Notes: a model not told the origin generated them from the sequence alone. A DNA stretch of 64,000 nucleotides from CF-162 sp963667205 (GCA_963667205.1 OY762959.1:2232001-2296000), one strand, 5' to 3'; positions 48,670 through 57,755 are shown, numbered from the stretch's first letter. Numbers and translations are program-made.

Positions 48670-49620
48670 ATGGCCACAGACTTCGATCCATACTGGATCC
48701 TGGACGTCGACCGCGGGGCCTCTGCGGACGACGTCCAGGCGGCCTACGAACGGCTGATCGCAGCGGCGCCGGAGGGCTCGGCGCGCCGGCGGGAGATCGA
48801 GACGGCATATGCGGTGCTCAGCAGCGAAGAAGGGCGCCGCGAATACGATAGGCGCCTCTCGACGCGGGAGATCACGGGCCTGCCGGCGGCGTCGCCCGAG
48901 GCGCTGGTGGCCGCCGCTCAACCGACAGGGCGCGAGAGCGTCGCCTGGACGCCCCGCGACATCGCCATCGCGCTGATCCTGCCGCTGCTGTTGATCGCGC
49001 TCAACGTGGGCGCGTCGCTCGCGACGGATGTCGACACGGACGACCTGACGGAAACGGACCACATCGTCGGCTTCGGCTTCGGCTTCGTGTTGGAGGCGGC
49101 GCTCCTGGCGCTCGCCTTCAACTTCGCCGTCCGCAAGTACGGGGGATCGTGGCGCTCGCTCGGATTCAGGTGGCCGCAGGGGGTTGAGTGGTGGTTCCCG
49201 CTGGTGGTCGTGGGCGGCGCCTTCGCGACGATCTGGGTCTGGGTGGGGCTGCTCTACGCGCTGGGGATCGCGCCGGATTCCAACATCCCGGAGAACGTCT
49301 ACGACTTCGCGATCCCGGTGATCATGCTGGGCCTGCTATCGGTCATCGCTGCGCCGCTGGCCGAGGAGGTGTTCTTCCGGGGGTTCCTCTTCCAGGGGAT
49401 CGCCAAACGCTGGGGCATGTGGGCGGGCATCGTTCTCAGCGCCTTGATCTTCGGCCTCGCGCACGCCGGTGGACCCGACACGTGGCTGCTCCTGCCCGCG
49501 ATTGCCGCTATTGGTGGCATCTTCGCCTGGGGCTTCGCGAAATCCGGATCGATCTACCCCTCGCTCTTTGCGCACGTTATCTTCAATAGCGTGAGCTTCA
49601 TAGTTGGATTCACGGAATGA
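48670..49620 (+). CDS. J-like domain fused to a CPBP (CAAX/Rce1-type) intramembrane protease
   Basis: In this 316-residue protein, residues 5-65 look like a DnaJ J-domain (Y-W-I-L-D-V-D-R-G-A-S then A-Y-x-V-L and E-Y-D-R-R), but the HPD tripeptide is absent, so it should not stimulate DnaK in the usual way. Residues about 97-315 are a CPBP glutamic-type membrane protease with the motifs E232-E233-x3-R237, F-x3-H265 and H302-x3-N306, within about seven or eight membrane helices. A role in membrane protein cleavage or defence-like processing is family-level inference. The stop overlaps the trpA ATG. Confidence 0.82.
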   Translation: MATDFDPYWILDVDRGASADDVQAAYERLIAAAPEGSARRREIETAYAVLSSEEGRREYDRRLSTREITGLPAASPEALVAAAQPTGRESVAWTPRDIAIALILPLLLIALNVGASLATDVDTDDLTETDHIVGFGFGFVLEAALLALAFNFAVRKYGGSWRSLGFRWPQGVEWWFPLVVVGGAFATIWVWVGLLYALGIAPDSNIPENVYDFAIPVIMLGLLSVIAAPLAEEVFFRGFLFQGIAKRWGMWAGIVLSALIFGLAHAGGPDTWLLLPAIAAIGGIFAWGFAKSGSIYPSLFAHVIFNSVSFIVGFTE

Positions 49621-50426
49621 CGGCCGGGCGCATCGAGGAGACGTTCGCGCGGCTGAAGGCCGAAGGCCGGACGGGGTTCGTCGCCTTCCTCACCGTCGGC
49701 TACCCTGACGTCGAGGCGACGCTGCGCATCGTGCCCGCGCTGATCGAGGGCGGTGCAGACGTGATCGAGCTGGGCATCCCGTTCTCGGACGCGCTGGCGG
49801 ACGGCCCGAAGATCCAGGCGGCCTCGTTCCAGGCGCTGGAGCAGGGCGTGACCGTCGAGACTTGCCTCGAAGTGGTGCGGAAGTTGCGCGAAAGCGGCGT
49901 CGAGGCGCCGATCGTGCCGATGGGCTACTATAACCCGCTTATGGCGTACGGCCCGGCGCGCTTCGCTAAGAACGCGGCTGAGGCGGGCGTTGACGGCCTC
50001 ATCGTCGTCGACCTGCCGCCGGAGGAGTCGGACGAGATGCTGGCGGCGTGTGAGGCGGCCGGCCTGCGCCTGATCTACCTCGTGGCGCCGACGAGCACCG
50101 AAGAGCGCATACGGGAAGTGGCCAGGCGGGCGTCCGGGTTCGTCTACTGCGTTAGCGTGACAGGAACGACCGGCGCGCGGGACGAGATCGCGCCAGGGCT
50201 GGCCGAGTTCGTCGGACGTGTGCGAAACGCGACGAACTTGCCAATAGCTGTGGGATTTGGTATATCTCTGCCTAAGCATTTCGAAACTGTCGCCCGCATA
50301 GCGGACGCGGCGGTTATCGGAAGCGCGATTATCGACGAAATCGCCCGCAGTGATTCGTCGGAGCAATCGGAGAGGCTAAAGAGTTATGCAGAGGTGGTCA
50401 CCGGCCGACGGGGAACAGCTGCGTAG
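49617..50426 (+). CDS. trpA: Tryptophan synthase alpha subunit
   Basis: This 269-residue TIM-barrel enzyme releases indole from indole-3-glycerol phosphate and channels it to TrpB. The catalytic residues appear as E51 in V-I-E-L-G-I-P-F and D62 in L-A-D-G-P. The phosphate-binding G-T-T-G and A-V-G-F-G-I-S segments are in place. The ATG overlaps the upstream stop (ATGA). No trpB or other trp gene is adjacent; the next genes are aroH and DAHP synthase, so trpA is separated from its usual partner here. Confidence 0.95.
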   Translation: MTAGRIEETFARLKAEGRTGFVAFLTVGYPDVEATLRIVPALIEGGADVIELGIPFSDALADGPKIQAASFQALEQGVTVETCLEVVRKLRESGVEAPIVPMGYYNPLMAYGPARFAKNAAEAGVDGLIVVDLPPEESDEMLAACEAAGLRLIYLVAPTSTEERIREVARRASGFVYCVSVTGTTGARDEIAPGLAEFVGRVRNATNLPIAVGFGISLPKHFETVARIADAAVIGSAIIDEIARSDSSEQSERLKSYAEVVTGRRGTAA

Positions 50427-50556
50427 GGCCGTTCCGGCTCGTCAGACGACGAGTCGCGTCGCCCGTATCTATGGGGCTGGCTCTCGGGCCGGCATCTTTA
50501 GCGCTCGCTAGGCAGCCGGTGCAGGCCGGCCCGTAGCGGGCCGGGAGACAGTCGGC

Positions 50557-50928
50557 ATGCTGGTACGGGGCGTCAGGGGCGCGACCACAATAGAGGCCAA
50601 CACAGTCGAGGCGATCCTCGAGGCGACGCGGGAGCTCCTCTCCGCCATGGTGGAGGCCAACGGCATCGACGCTGAATACGTGGCGTCGGCGCTCTTCACG
50701 ACAACACCGGATGTCAACGCTGAGTTTCCCGCAGTCGCCGCTCGGGAGATGGGCTGGGAGCACGTGGCGCTGCTCTGCGGACACGAGATGAGCGTTCCCA
50801 AGGCGCTGAAGATGTGCCTGAGGATCCTCCTCCACGTGAACACCGATAAGCCGTCCAAAGAGATCAGGCACGTCTATCTGCGGGGCGCCATCGCACTGAG
50901 ACTGGACATCGAAACTAAAAACGACTGA
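50557..50928 (+). CDS. aroH: Chorismate mutase, AroH type
   Basis: This 123-residue trimeric chorismate mutase of the Bacillus type rearranges chorismate to prephenate for Phe/Tyr synthesis. Active-site residues correspond to R7 in V-R-G-V-R-G-A-T, E77 in C-G-H-E-M, R89 and Y107. GGGAGAC precedes the ATG. It sits 30 bp ahead of DAHP synthase, an aromatic amino acid unit. Confidence 0.95.
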   Translation: MLVRGVRGATTIEANTVEAILEATRELLSAMVEANGIDAEYVASALFTTTPDVNAEFPAVAAREMGWEHVALLCGHEMSVPKALKMCLRILLHVNTDKPSKEIRHVYLRGAIALRLDIETKND

Positions 50929-50958
50929 CGCAATCGTCGGACAAGGGAGACAGAAGTA

Positions 50959-52014
50959 ATGATCGTAGTCATGAAAACCGGTGCAAGCGAAGAGCAGATC
51001 GCCCGCGTACAGAAGGCGATCAAGGAGCGGGGCTTCAAGGACCACCGGATCCTCGGCGAGGAGCGGGCCGTGGTGGCCGTGCTGGGTCACGTCTACCCGG
51101 AGCTGGTGGACGAGCTGGGCGTGCTGGAAGGCGTCGACTCGGTCGTGCGCATCAGCAAGCCGTTCAAGCTGGCCAGCCGCGAGGTGAACCCGTTCAACAC
51201 CGTCGTCCGTGTGGGCGACGTCTCGATCGGCGATGGCAACGTCGTGATGATGGGCGGCCCGTGCTCCGTGGATACCGAAGAGAACGTAATCACGACGGCC
51301 CGGGCGGTCCGTGACGCCGGCGGGCACATCCTGCGCGGCGGTGCGTTCAAGCCGCGCTCCAGCCCGTACGCTTTCCGCGGGCACGGCGAGAAGGGCCTGC
51401 AGATGCTGGCCGCCGCGCGAGAAGAGACCGGCCTGCCGATTATCACGGAGGTGATGGACGCGCGGGACGTGGAGCTGGTGGCGAAGTACGCGGACATCCT
51501 GCAGCTGGGCGCGCGCAACATGCAGAACTTCACGCTGCTGGACGAAGTTGGCAAGGCGGCCAAGCCCGTCATGCTCAAGCGCGGCCTGTCGGGCACGATC
51601 GAGGAGTGGCTGCTGGCGGCGGAGTACATCCTCTCGCACGGCAACCGCGACGTGATCCTCTGCGAGCGGGGCATCCGCACGTACGAGACGGCGACACGCA
51701 ATACGTTCGACGTCAACGCGATCCCGCTGGTCAAGCGCCTCTCGCACCTGCCGATCTTCGGCGATCCGAGCCACGCCACCGGCGCCTGGTACCTGGTCGA
51801 GCCCGTCGGACTGGCTGCAGTCGCCGCCGGCGCCGACGGCCTCATCGTCGAGGTCCACCCGGAGCCGGACCACGCTCTTTCCGACGGCGCGCAGTCGCTC
51901 ACACCTAAGAACTTCGCGAAGCTGGTAGAGCGGACGCGAACGGTGGCGCAGGCGCTGGGCCGCGATCTGGCGCCGTCCAGCGCGAACGAGGAGAAGGCGC
52001 GCAAGGCGAGCTAG
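50959..52014 (+). CDS. aroF: 3-Deoxy-7-phosphoheptulonate (DAHP) synthase with N-terminal regulatory domain
   Basis: This 351-residue enzyme condenses phosphoenolpyruvate and erythrose 4-phosphate, the first step of the shikimate pathway. Residues 1-70 form the ferredoxin-like/ACT-like regulatory domain typical of the Thermotoga-type enzyme. The catalytic barrel then begins with M-G-G-P-C-S-V-D near residue 98, followed by F-K-P-R-S-S-P-Y-A-F near 131 and the metal site region D-P-S-H-A-T near 270. AAGGGAG precedes the ATG. The aroH neighbour gives coordinated chorismate use. A terminator follows. Confidence 0.95.
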   Translation: MIVVMKTGASEEQIARVQKAIKERGFKDHRILGEERAVVAVLGHVYPELVDELGVLEGVDSVVRISKPFKLASREVNPFNTVVRVGDVSIGDGNVVMMGGPCSVDTEENVITTARAVRDAGGHILRGGAFKPRSSPYAFRGHGEKGLQMLAAAREETGLPIITEVMDARDVELVAKYADILQLGARNMQNFTLLDEVGKAAKPVMLKRGLSGTIEEWLLAAEYILSHGNRDVILCERGIRTYETATRNTFDVNAIPLVKRLSHLPIFGDPSHATGAWYLVEPVGLAAVAAGADGLIVEVHPEPDHALSDGAQSLTPKNFAKLVERTRTVAQALGRDLAPSSANEEKARKAS

Positions 52015-52053
52015 GCCCGCCAAGCGACGGATAGGGAACGGATTGGCCAGTAA

Positions 52054-52084
52054 CAGGGGCGCGACACATTCGCGCCCCTGTTTT
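52054..52084 (+). terminator. Rho-independent terminator after DAHP synthase
   Basis: CAGGGGCGCG and CGCGCCCCTG form a perfect 10-bp stem with a 7-nt loop, followed by TTTT. It separates the aromatic unit from scpA. Confidence 0.88.
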
Positions 52085-52109
52085 GCTGCCGGACACGTAT
52101 AATTGGGCC

Positions 52110-52961
52110 GTGAAGAGCGAGAAAGCCAGTAAAAACGATAAAAAGGCTAAGCGGTTAAGCGAATCCTCTTGGCAGAAGGCCTTCGCCCTGTCTATCATGG
52201 GCGAGATGGTGCAGATCCAGGTTCGCGGCTTCGAAGGGCCGATCGACCTCCTCCTGGAGCTGATCGACAGCCAGGAGTTGGACATCACTGCACTGTCCCT
52301 CGCAGAGGTCACCGACCAGTACTGGCAGGAGTTGGAGAACACCGGCGACCTGGACGCCGATGCCATCTCGGACTTCATCAGCGTCGGCTCGAAGCTGATG
52401 TACATCAAGTCGAACGCGCTCCTGCCGAGCGCCGAACCGCCGCCTGGCGACCTTGACGAGCGCATCGAGGAGACGGCCGCCGACCTGACAGCCGCCCTGG
52501 AAGAGCACCGGCGCTTCCGCGACGCCGTCGACCTCTTCCGGCAGCTCGAGGAAGAGGGCCGGCGAACGTTCGCGCGAGCGGCGCCGCCCAAGAACGTGCC
52601 GATGCCGCCGGGGCTGGAGGGCGTGACGCTGGACAATCTGCTGAGCGCCGTCAAGGACGCGCTCGCCGACAAGCCGGCCGAAAGCGACGAAGAGACCGTG
52701 ATCCACGTCGAGCCGGTGACGGTATCTGAGAAGAGCGAGGAGATCTCGGCGAAGCTGTCGCGCAAGAGCGGGCGGCTGCCGTTCAGGCCGCTGCTCAAGG
52801 CCTGCGCGACGCGGACGGAGATCGTCGTGCTGTTTATGGCGGTGCTGGAGCTGATCAAGGGCGGCGGTATGTGGGCCGAGCAAGAAGAGGCGTTCGGCGA
52901 GATCCAGCTGATCGACACGGCTGCTGAGGCAGAGGCAGCCGCCGAACCCGCCAGCTCCTAA
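52110..52961 (+). CDS. scpA: Segregation and condensation protein A
   Basis: This kleisin subunit of the SMC-ScpAB condensin has the hallmark V-R-G-F-E-G-P-I-D-L-L-L-E-L-I near the N-terminus of the core and a C-terminal winged helix for the SMC head (about the last 60 residues). The middle is acidic and helical. The start is uncertain. GTG 52110 lies 6 nt after a perfect TATAAT (52098-52103) and would be leaderless, adding a Lys-rich 29-residue tail. ATG 52197 gives the usual family length. No scpB follows. The product organises the chromosome in the nucleoid. Confidence 0.88.
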   Translation: MKSEKASKNDKKAKRLSESSWQKAFALSIMGEMVQIQVRGFEGPIDLLLELIDSQELDITALSLAEVTDQYWQELENTGDLDADAISDFISVGSKLMYIKSNALLPSAEPPPGDLDERIEETAADLTAALEEHRRFRDAVDLFRQLEEEGRRTFARAAPPKNVPMPPGLEGVTLDNLLSAVKDALADKPAESDEETVIHVEPVTVSEKSEEISAKLSRKSGRLPFRPLLKACATRTEIVVLFMAVLELIKGGGMWAEQEEAFGEIQLIDTAAEAEAAAEPASS

Positions 52962-53098
52962 CGAGAGCCACTGTTAATTCGCCCCGGATGAGATCGGCTG
53001 CTCGGTGCCCTTGTTTGCGCCTTCGATACCTCAGGGCGAACGGGTCGGACGGTGGTTGCCTGGCTGGCGGTCGGCGCCGCTGCGTTTCGGAGAAACAG

Positions 53099-53128
53099 AA
53101 AAGGCCGGGCGTTGAGCCCGGCCTTTGT
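53099..53128. terminator. Bidirectional terminator between scpA and the helicase gene
   Basis: AAAGGCCGGGC and GCCCGGCCTTT form an 11-bp stem with a 5-nt loop, with A-rich sequence on one side and TTTGTGT on the other. The genes converge on it from both sides. Confidence 0.8.
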
Positions 53129-53146
53129 GTCCTGGTTGCCTCGCGG

Positions 53147-54400
53147 CTACGCGCGGGCGAGGCGGCGGCCACCGCGACGGCGCCCGAAGCGGGGCCCACC
53201 ACCGAACTTCTTCGGCTTGGTGTCCTGCGTCTTCGCCTGAGCCTGCTTGTGCAGCGGCTCGTGCTTTCGCGCGCCGTTGGCGCCGTTTTCGGAGCCGGGT
53301 GCGGGGATGCGCGGCAGCTTGACGCCGAGCTTGCGCTCGATCTCGTGCCACTTCGAGAGGTCCGTCGCCGTAAGGAGCGTGATCGCCTGGCCGGAGCGGC
53401 CCATGCGACCGGTGCGGCCGATGCGGTGTGTCATCAGTTCGGCAGTGTCCGGTACGTCGAAGTTGATGACGCGGGCGATGTGCAGTACGTCGAGGCCGCG
53501 GGCGGCGACGTTCGTGGCGACGAGCACGTTGGACTTGCCCTCCCGGAAGCGGCCCAGCGCGCGATCCCGCTGGTTCTGGCCGAGGTTGCCCTCGAGCACG
53601 GAGACCTGGAAGCCCTGGTTGTCCAGCTTACGGCCGAGGTTGCGGACGCCGTGCTTCGTGCGGCCGAAGACGAGCGTCGTGCCGTCCAGCGGCTCCTTCA
53701 GCAGCTTGATCAGGACCTGGAACTTGTCCTGGCGGAAGACGTCCATCACGACCTGCTCAATGTCGAGCCCTTTCTCTTCGTCCGCGGAGGAGACGACTTC
53801 GGGGTCGACCTGGTGCTTGCTGGCGATCTTGTGGACCCAGTCGGGCGTCGTCGCCGAGAACAGGGCCGTCAGGCGGTCGCTCGGCGTAGCGGAGATGATG
53901 CGCTCAACGTCCGGAGCGAAGCCGCGGTCTAGCATCTCGTCGGCCTCGTCGAGGATGAGCATGCGCAGCTGGTCCAGGTGCAGGTTGCGGCGTCGCAGGT
54001 GATCGAGCACGCGGCCGGGGGTGCCGACAACGACGTGGCTGCCCTTGCGCAGGGCGGACTCCTGCGGGCCGTACGAGACGCCGCCGTAAACTTGCGTCAC
54101 GCGCAGGCCGGAGCCCTTGCTGAGGTCGCCGAGGACGGAGCCGACCTGTCGGGCCAGTTCACGCGTGGGCGTGAGGATGAGCGCCTGCACTTCCTGTCGG
54201 GTGGGGTCGCAGTGCTCCATGATAGGGAGCGCGAAGGCGAGTGTCTTGCCGGAGCCGGTCTGGGCCTGGGCGATGATGTCTCGTTTGTCGAGGAGGATGG
54301 GGATCGATTGCGCCTGGATAGGCGTCGGTGTGTCAATTTCCATCCGCTCCAGCGCCTTCAGGCTGGATTCGCGGAGGGTAAAGTCATAGAACTTGGGCAA
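53147..54400 (-). CDS. DEAD-box ATP-dependent RNA helicase
   Basis: This 417-residue helicase has all core motifs: the Q motif (T-P-T-P-I-Q), A-Q-T-G-S-G-K-T (46-53), P-T-R-E-L-A, T-P-G-R, D-E-A-D (151-154), S-A-T (182-184), A-T-N-V-A-A-R-G-L-D and H-R-I-G-R-T-G-R. The last 55 residues are basic and Arg/Gly-rich, an RNA-binding tail typical of cold-shock helicases such as CsdA/RhlE. TTG 54400 follows AAAGGA and starts M-P-K-F-Y-D-F. It unwinds mRNA or rRNA structure. The leader contains a hairpin over the -10 region. Confidence 0.94.
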   Translation of the reverse strand: MPKFYDFTLRESSLKALERMEIDTPTPIQAQSIPILLDKRDIIAQAQTGSGKTLAFALPIMEHCDPTRQEVQALILTPTRELARQVGSVLGDLSKGSGLRVTQVYGGVSYGPQESALRKGSHVVVGTPGRVLDHLRRRNLHLDQLRMLILDEADEMLDRGFAPDVERIISATPSDRLTALFSATTPDWVHKIASKHQVDPEVVSSADEEKGLDIEQVVMDVFRQDKFQVLIKLLKEPLDGTTLVFGRTKHGVRNLGRKLDNQGFQVSVLEGNLGQNQRDRALGRFREGKSNVLVATNVAARGLDVLHIARVINFDVPDTAELMTHRIGRTGRMGRSGQAITLLTATDLSKWHEIERKLGVKLPRIPAPGSENGANGARKHEPLHKQAQAKTQDTKPKKFGGGPRFGRRRGGRRLARA

Positions 54401-54462
54401 AAAGGTGGATCCTTTCTTGGTGGGTGGGGAAGTACGCGGGTGTCTTACGAGCGAAATTCCAA

Positions 54463-54483
54463 ACTTAGCTTTTGCTAAGTATA
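54463..54483 (-). promoter_or_regulatory. Helicase promoter overlapping a perfect 7-bp inverted repeat
   Basis: On the minus strand, TATACT (54483 to 54478) merges with ACTTAGC-AAAA-GCTAAGT (54480 to 54463). An operator or a 5'-end hairpin of the transcript is possible. The leader to the TTG start is about 70 nt. Confidence 0.45.
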
Positions 54484-54556
54484 ACCCAGCCTGTCTGTCC
54501 TGAGCAATTGCGCGCGCTGGCGGCGCTATACGCCATCTCGTAAACTTACTGTCGCA

Positions 54557-55549
54557 ATGCCTACTAACATGACCAAGAGCGACCGCGTTGAGGCTGCTCT
54601 CAAAGGCGATGATATCGACCGGGTTCCCGTCTCGGCGTGGTGGCACGATTATGCGCGCGAGTGGTCAGCGGCCGATCTGGCGGAGACGACGCTGGAAGCT
54701 TACCAGACGTATGACTGGGACTTCGTGAAGGTGAACTCACGGTTCTGCTACTACGCCGAGCCCTGGGGCACCGAGTACAAGCGCTACACCGACCGCATGC
54801 CGGAACCGGAGACGATCGCCGTGTCGGACGCCTCCGGCCTGGCGAAGATCAAGGCGGTGGACGGCACCGCCGGCGCCTTCGCCGAGCAGCTGGAGTCGCT
54901 GGCGTTGATCGCCAGCGGCCTCGGCGGGGAAGCGCCGTTCCTGCAGACGGTGTTCAGCCCGCTGGCCGTGATGTCTCGCATCACCGGCTCAACGTCGGCG
55001 GTGCAGCAGATGATGCAGGAGGCGCCTGAGGCGCTTGACGAGGCGCTGGGCGCCATCACCCAGACGATGGGCGAGTACGCCGAGGCTTGCCTGGACGCCG
55101 GTGCGTCCGGAATCTTCTACGCCGCGGTTGAGTGGGGATCATCGGAGTTCATCTCCGGCGAAGACTACGATCGCTTTGGCCGGCCCTTTGACGAGAAGGT
55201 CCTGGAGGCCGTGGCCGTGGCGCCGTTCAACGTGCTCCACGTCTGCCGCGACCACAATCACCTGCCTCGGCTCCTGGACTACCCCGTTGCGGCGTTCCAC
55301 TGGGACTCGCGCGGCGAGGCGAACCCCTCGCTCGCCGATATCCGGGCGCTGACCGACCGCGCTCTCATGGGCGGGGTCGATCACCGGCGGACGATGCGCC
55401 GCGGCGATCCGGCGGACGTCGGTACGGAGGCCACCGAAGCGCTGGAAGAGACCGGCGGCAGGCGGTTCCTCCTGGCGCCGAACTGCTCCGTCGATCCCAC
55501 GACTCCGGAGCAAAACCTGTTCGCGCTCGTCGAGGCGGTGCTGGCGTGA
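54557..55549 (+). CDS. Uroporphyrinogen decarboxylase (UroD)-family protein
   Basis: This 330-residue TIM-barrel protein is of the UroD/MtaA/CmuA superfamily. It carries H228-x-C230 and C310, the zinc ligand pattern of the methylcobamide:CoM-type methyltransferase branch, and lacks the N-terminal R-Q-A-G-R motif of true HemE. It is therefore more likely a methyltransferase or an uncharacterised decarboxylase than the haem enzyme. TAAACT lies 10 nt before the ATG, with no Shine-Dalgarno. It overlaps the ribF start by 4 bp, which implies coexpression but not a shared pathway. Confidence 0.85.
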   Translation: MPTNMTKSDRVEAALKGDDIDRVPVSAWWHDYAREWSAADLAETTLEAYQTYDWDFVKVNSRFCYYAEPWGTEYKRYTDRMPEPETIAVSDASGLAKIKAVDGTAGAFAEQLESLALIASGLGGEAPFLQTVFSPLAVMSRITGSTSAVQQMMQEAPEALDEALGAITQTMGEYAEACLDAGASGIFYAAVEWGSSEFISGEDYDRFGRPFDEKVLEAVAVAPFNVLHVCRDHNHLPRLLDYPVAAFHWDSRGEANPSLADIRALTDRALMGGVDHRRTMRRGDPADVGTEATEALEETGGRRFLLAPNCSVDPTTPEQNLFALVEAVLA

Positions 55550-56499
55550 CCGTGTCGCTGGCGCGACGCGAGCTGCAAAGGATCGCGCCGGGGCGGCCTT
55601 CGGCAGTCACCGTCGGTGTCTTCGACGGCGTTCATCGCGGGCATCACCACCTCATCGCGGCGCTTCTCGAGGAAGCGCGGCGGGAGAGCCTGGCGTCGGC
55701 CGCCATCACCTTCAATCCGCACCCGCGCACGGTCCTGCAGCCGGGCGCCGCTATCACCTACCTGACGTCGTTGGAGGAGCGCGTCGAGCTGCTGCAGGCG
55801 CTGGGGCTTGACGCCGTCGGCGTGCTGGCATTTACCTCGGAGCTCGCACAGCTCGAGCCGCGGGAGTTCCTCGGCCTGCTCGTGGATGAGCTGGACATGC
55901 GCTTGCTGGTCGTCGGGCCGGACTTCGCGTTCGGGCGCAACCGTGCCGGGACGGTCGAGGTCAGTCGCGAGATCGGTGAGGAGCTCGGCTTCCGGGTGGA
56001 GGTTGCGGAGATGCTGGACGAAGGCGGCGAGAAGGTCGGCTCGACAGCAGTTCGCGAGGCGCTGGACGTGGGCGACCTTAGCCGCGTGGCGGAGCTTTTG
56101 GGCCGGCCGTTCTCCCTGCGCGGGCCGGTGGTGGAGGGCGACAAGCGGGGCCGCGAGTTGGGCTTCCCGACGGCGAACATCGCGATCGGGCTCGACCGCG
56201 CCCTGCCCGCGCATGGCATCTACGTCACGCGGGCCTACGTGCGCGAAACCGCCTACATGGCCTGCACGAACATCGGCGTGCGGCCGACGTTCGAGACCGA
56301 TGGGCGGCCGACTGTCGAGGCGTTCATCCTGGACTTCGACAGCGACGTCTACGGCGTCGAGGTCCGGATCGAGCTGTTGGAGCGGTTGCGCGGCGAGGAG
56401 CGCTTCGAAAGCGCCGGCGACCTGGTGGCGCAGATGCACAAGGACGTCGACCAGACTCGCGACTACTTCCGCTCGCATGGTGACCGGGCGAATGCCTGA
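55546..56499 (+). CDS. ribF: Bifunctional riboflavin kinase/FAD synthetase
   Basis: This 317-residue enzyme phosphorylates riboflavin to FMN and adenylylates FMN to FAD. The N-terminal nucleotidyltransferase domain has G-V-F-D-G-V-H-R-G-H-H at residues 24-34. The C-terminal riboflavin kinase domain shows R-E-L-G-F-P-T-A-N and the L-D-F-D-S-D-V-Y-G segment. The GTG overlaps the upstream stop, and the last 8 bp overlap tyrS. Confidence 0.95.
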   Translation: MTVSLARRELQRIAPGRPSAVTVGVFDGVHRGHHHLIAALLEEARRESLASAAITFNPHPRTVLQPGAAITYLTSLEERVELLQALGLDAVGVLAFTSELAQLEPREFLGLLVDELDMRLLVVGPDFAFGRNRAGTVEVSREIGEELGFRVEVAEMLDEGGEKVGSTAVREALDVGDLSRVAELLGRPFSLRGPVVEGDKRGRELGFPTANIAIGLDRALPAHGIYVTRAYVRETAYMACTNIGVRPTFETDGRPTVEAFILDFDSDVYGVEVRIELLERLRGEERFESAGDLVAQMHKDVDQTRDYFRSHGDRANA

Positions 56500-57730
56500 G
56501 GTACGCGCTCCAACCGAAGCCGAGCTTGACTGGCTGACGCGGCGCGCCGTCTCTGAGATCATTCCGCACGACGACTTCGTGAAGGCGCTCAAGTCCGGCA
56601 GGGCTCTGCGTCTGAAGATGGGCTTCGACCCCAGCGCGCCGGACCTGACGATCGGCCATGCCGTGGGGCTGCGCAAGCTGCGGCAGCTGCAGGAGTACGG
56701 GCACACTGTCGTGATCATCGTCGGCGATTGGACGGCGCGGATCGGCGACCCGTCGGGGCAGTCGAAGACGCGGCCGATGCTGTCGGCGGAGGAGGTCAAC
56801 GCCAACGCGGAGACGTACCTGGAGCAGTTCTTCAGGATCGTCGACCGTGAGAGGACTGAAGTGAGGCGGCAGAGCGAGTGGTTCGGCGACTTCGGCCTGG
56901 CTGACGTCATGCGGCTGGCCGCCACGTTCACCGTCGCCCAGATGCTGGAACGAGCCGACTTCGCGGAGCGTTACCAGCGCCAGCAGCCGATCGGCGTTCA
57001 CGAGCTGCTGTACCCTCTCTTGCAGGGGTACGATTCGGTAGCCGTGAAAGCGGACGTGGAGTTCGGCGGCACCGATCAGAAGTTCAACCTCCTCGTCGGC
57101 CGCGATCTACAGGTGGAGGCGGGCCAGAAGCCGCAGTCCGTCTTCACCGTCCCGCTGATTGTGGGGACGGACGGCGAAGTGAAGATGGGCAAGAGCGTGG
57201 GCAACTATGTGGCGGTCGCCGACCCGCCGAACGACATGTACGGCAAGCTGATGTCGATCCCCGATCACTTGATCGCCGACTACTTCGAGTACCTGACGGA
57301 CGTGCCGGACGAGGACGTCGCGGCCGTGCGCGAGATGGTTGAGAATCGTACGGGAAACCCGATGGCGTCGAAGAAGCGGCTCGCCCACGAGCTGGTGGCG
57401 CAGTTCCACGACGCGATGGCAGCGGAAGAGGCGCAGCAGTTTTTCGAGCGCACGTTCAGCAAGCGGGAGCTGCCAGAGGACGTCCCGGAGGCGAGCGTGT
57501 CGTTCGGAGACATCATGGACGGCGGAACGGTGCGCATTCCGAAGCTGCTGACCGCACTCGGATTGACCAAGAGCAGCTCCGAAGGGAGCCGTCTCTTCGA
57601 GCAGCGGGCGGTCGAAGTGGATGGCGAGGTGGCCGAAGAGCTGCGCATCGCGCTGCGCGACGGCATGATCATCCGCGTGGGCAAGCACCGCTTTGTGCGG
57701 CTGCTGGACGCCGACGCTCAAGCGCCTTGA
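56492..57730 (+). CDS. tyrS: Tyrosine-tRNA ligase
   Basis: This 412-residue class I synthetase has the HIGH-equivalent T-I-G-H at 53-56, the KMSKS-equivalent K-M-G-K-S at 231-235, tyrosine-pocket residues in Y-P-L-L-Q-G-Y-D-S and an S4 RNA-binding domain at the C-terminus (about 340-405). The K-M-G-K-S variant and G-G-T-D-Q-K-F fit the TyrS branch found in Chloroflexota and many Gram-negatives. ATG 56492 lies within the end of ribF. A longer in-frame extension is a ribF shadow. Confidence 0.95.
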   Translation: MPEVRAPTEAELDWLTRRAVSEIIPHDDFVKALKSGRALRLKMGFDPSAPDLTIGHAVGLRKLRQLQEYGHTVVIIVGDWTARIGDPSGQSKTRPMLSAEEVNANAETYLEQFFRIVDRERTEVRRQSEWFGDFGLADVMRLAATFTVAQMLERADFAERYQRQQPIGVHELLYPLLQGYDSVAVKADVEFGGTDQKFNLLVGRDLQVEAGQKPQSVFTVPLIVGTDGEVKMGKSVGNYVAVADPPNDMYGKLMSIPDHLIADYFEYLTDVPDEDVAAVREMVENRTGNPMASKKRLAHELVAQFHDAMAAEEAQQFFERTFSKRELPEDVPEASVSFGDIMDGGTVRIPKLLTALGLTKSSSEGSRLFEQRAVEVDGEVAEELRIALRDGMIIRVGKHRFVRLLDADAQAP

Positions 57731-57755
57731 TGTGAGCGGGCGCCGCCGCTAAGCT
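57727..57755 (+). promoter_or_regulatory. Promoter of the NTF2-like gene at 57764
   Basis: TTGATG (57727-57732), 17 bp and TAAGCT (57750-57755) lie 8 nt before ATG 57764. The -35 overlaps the tyrS stop. Leaderless type. Confidence 0.5.
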
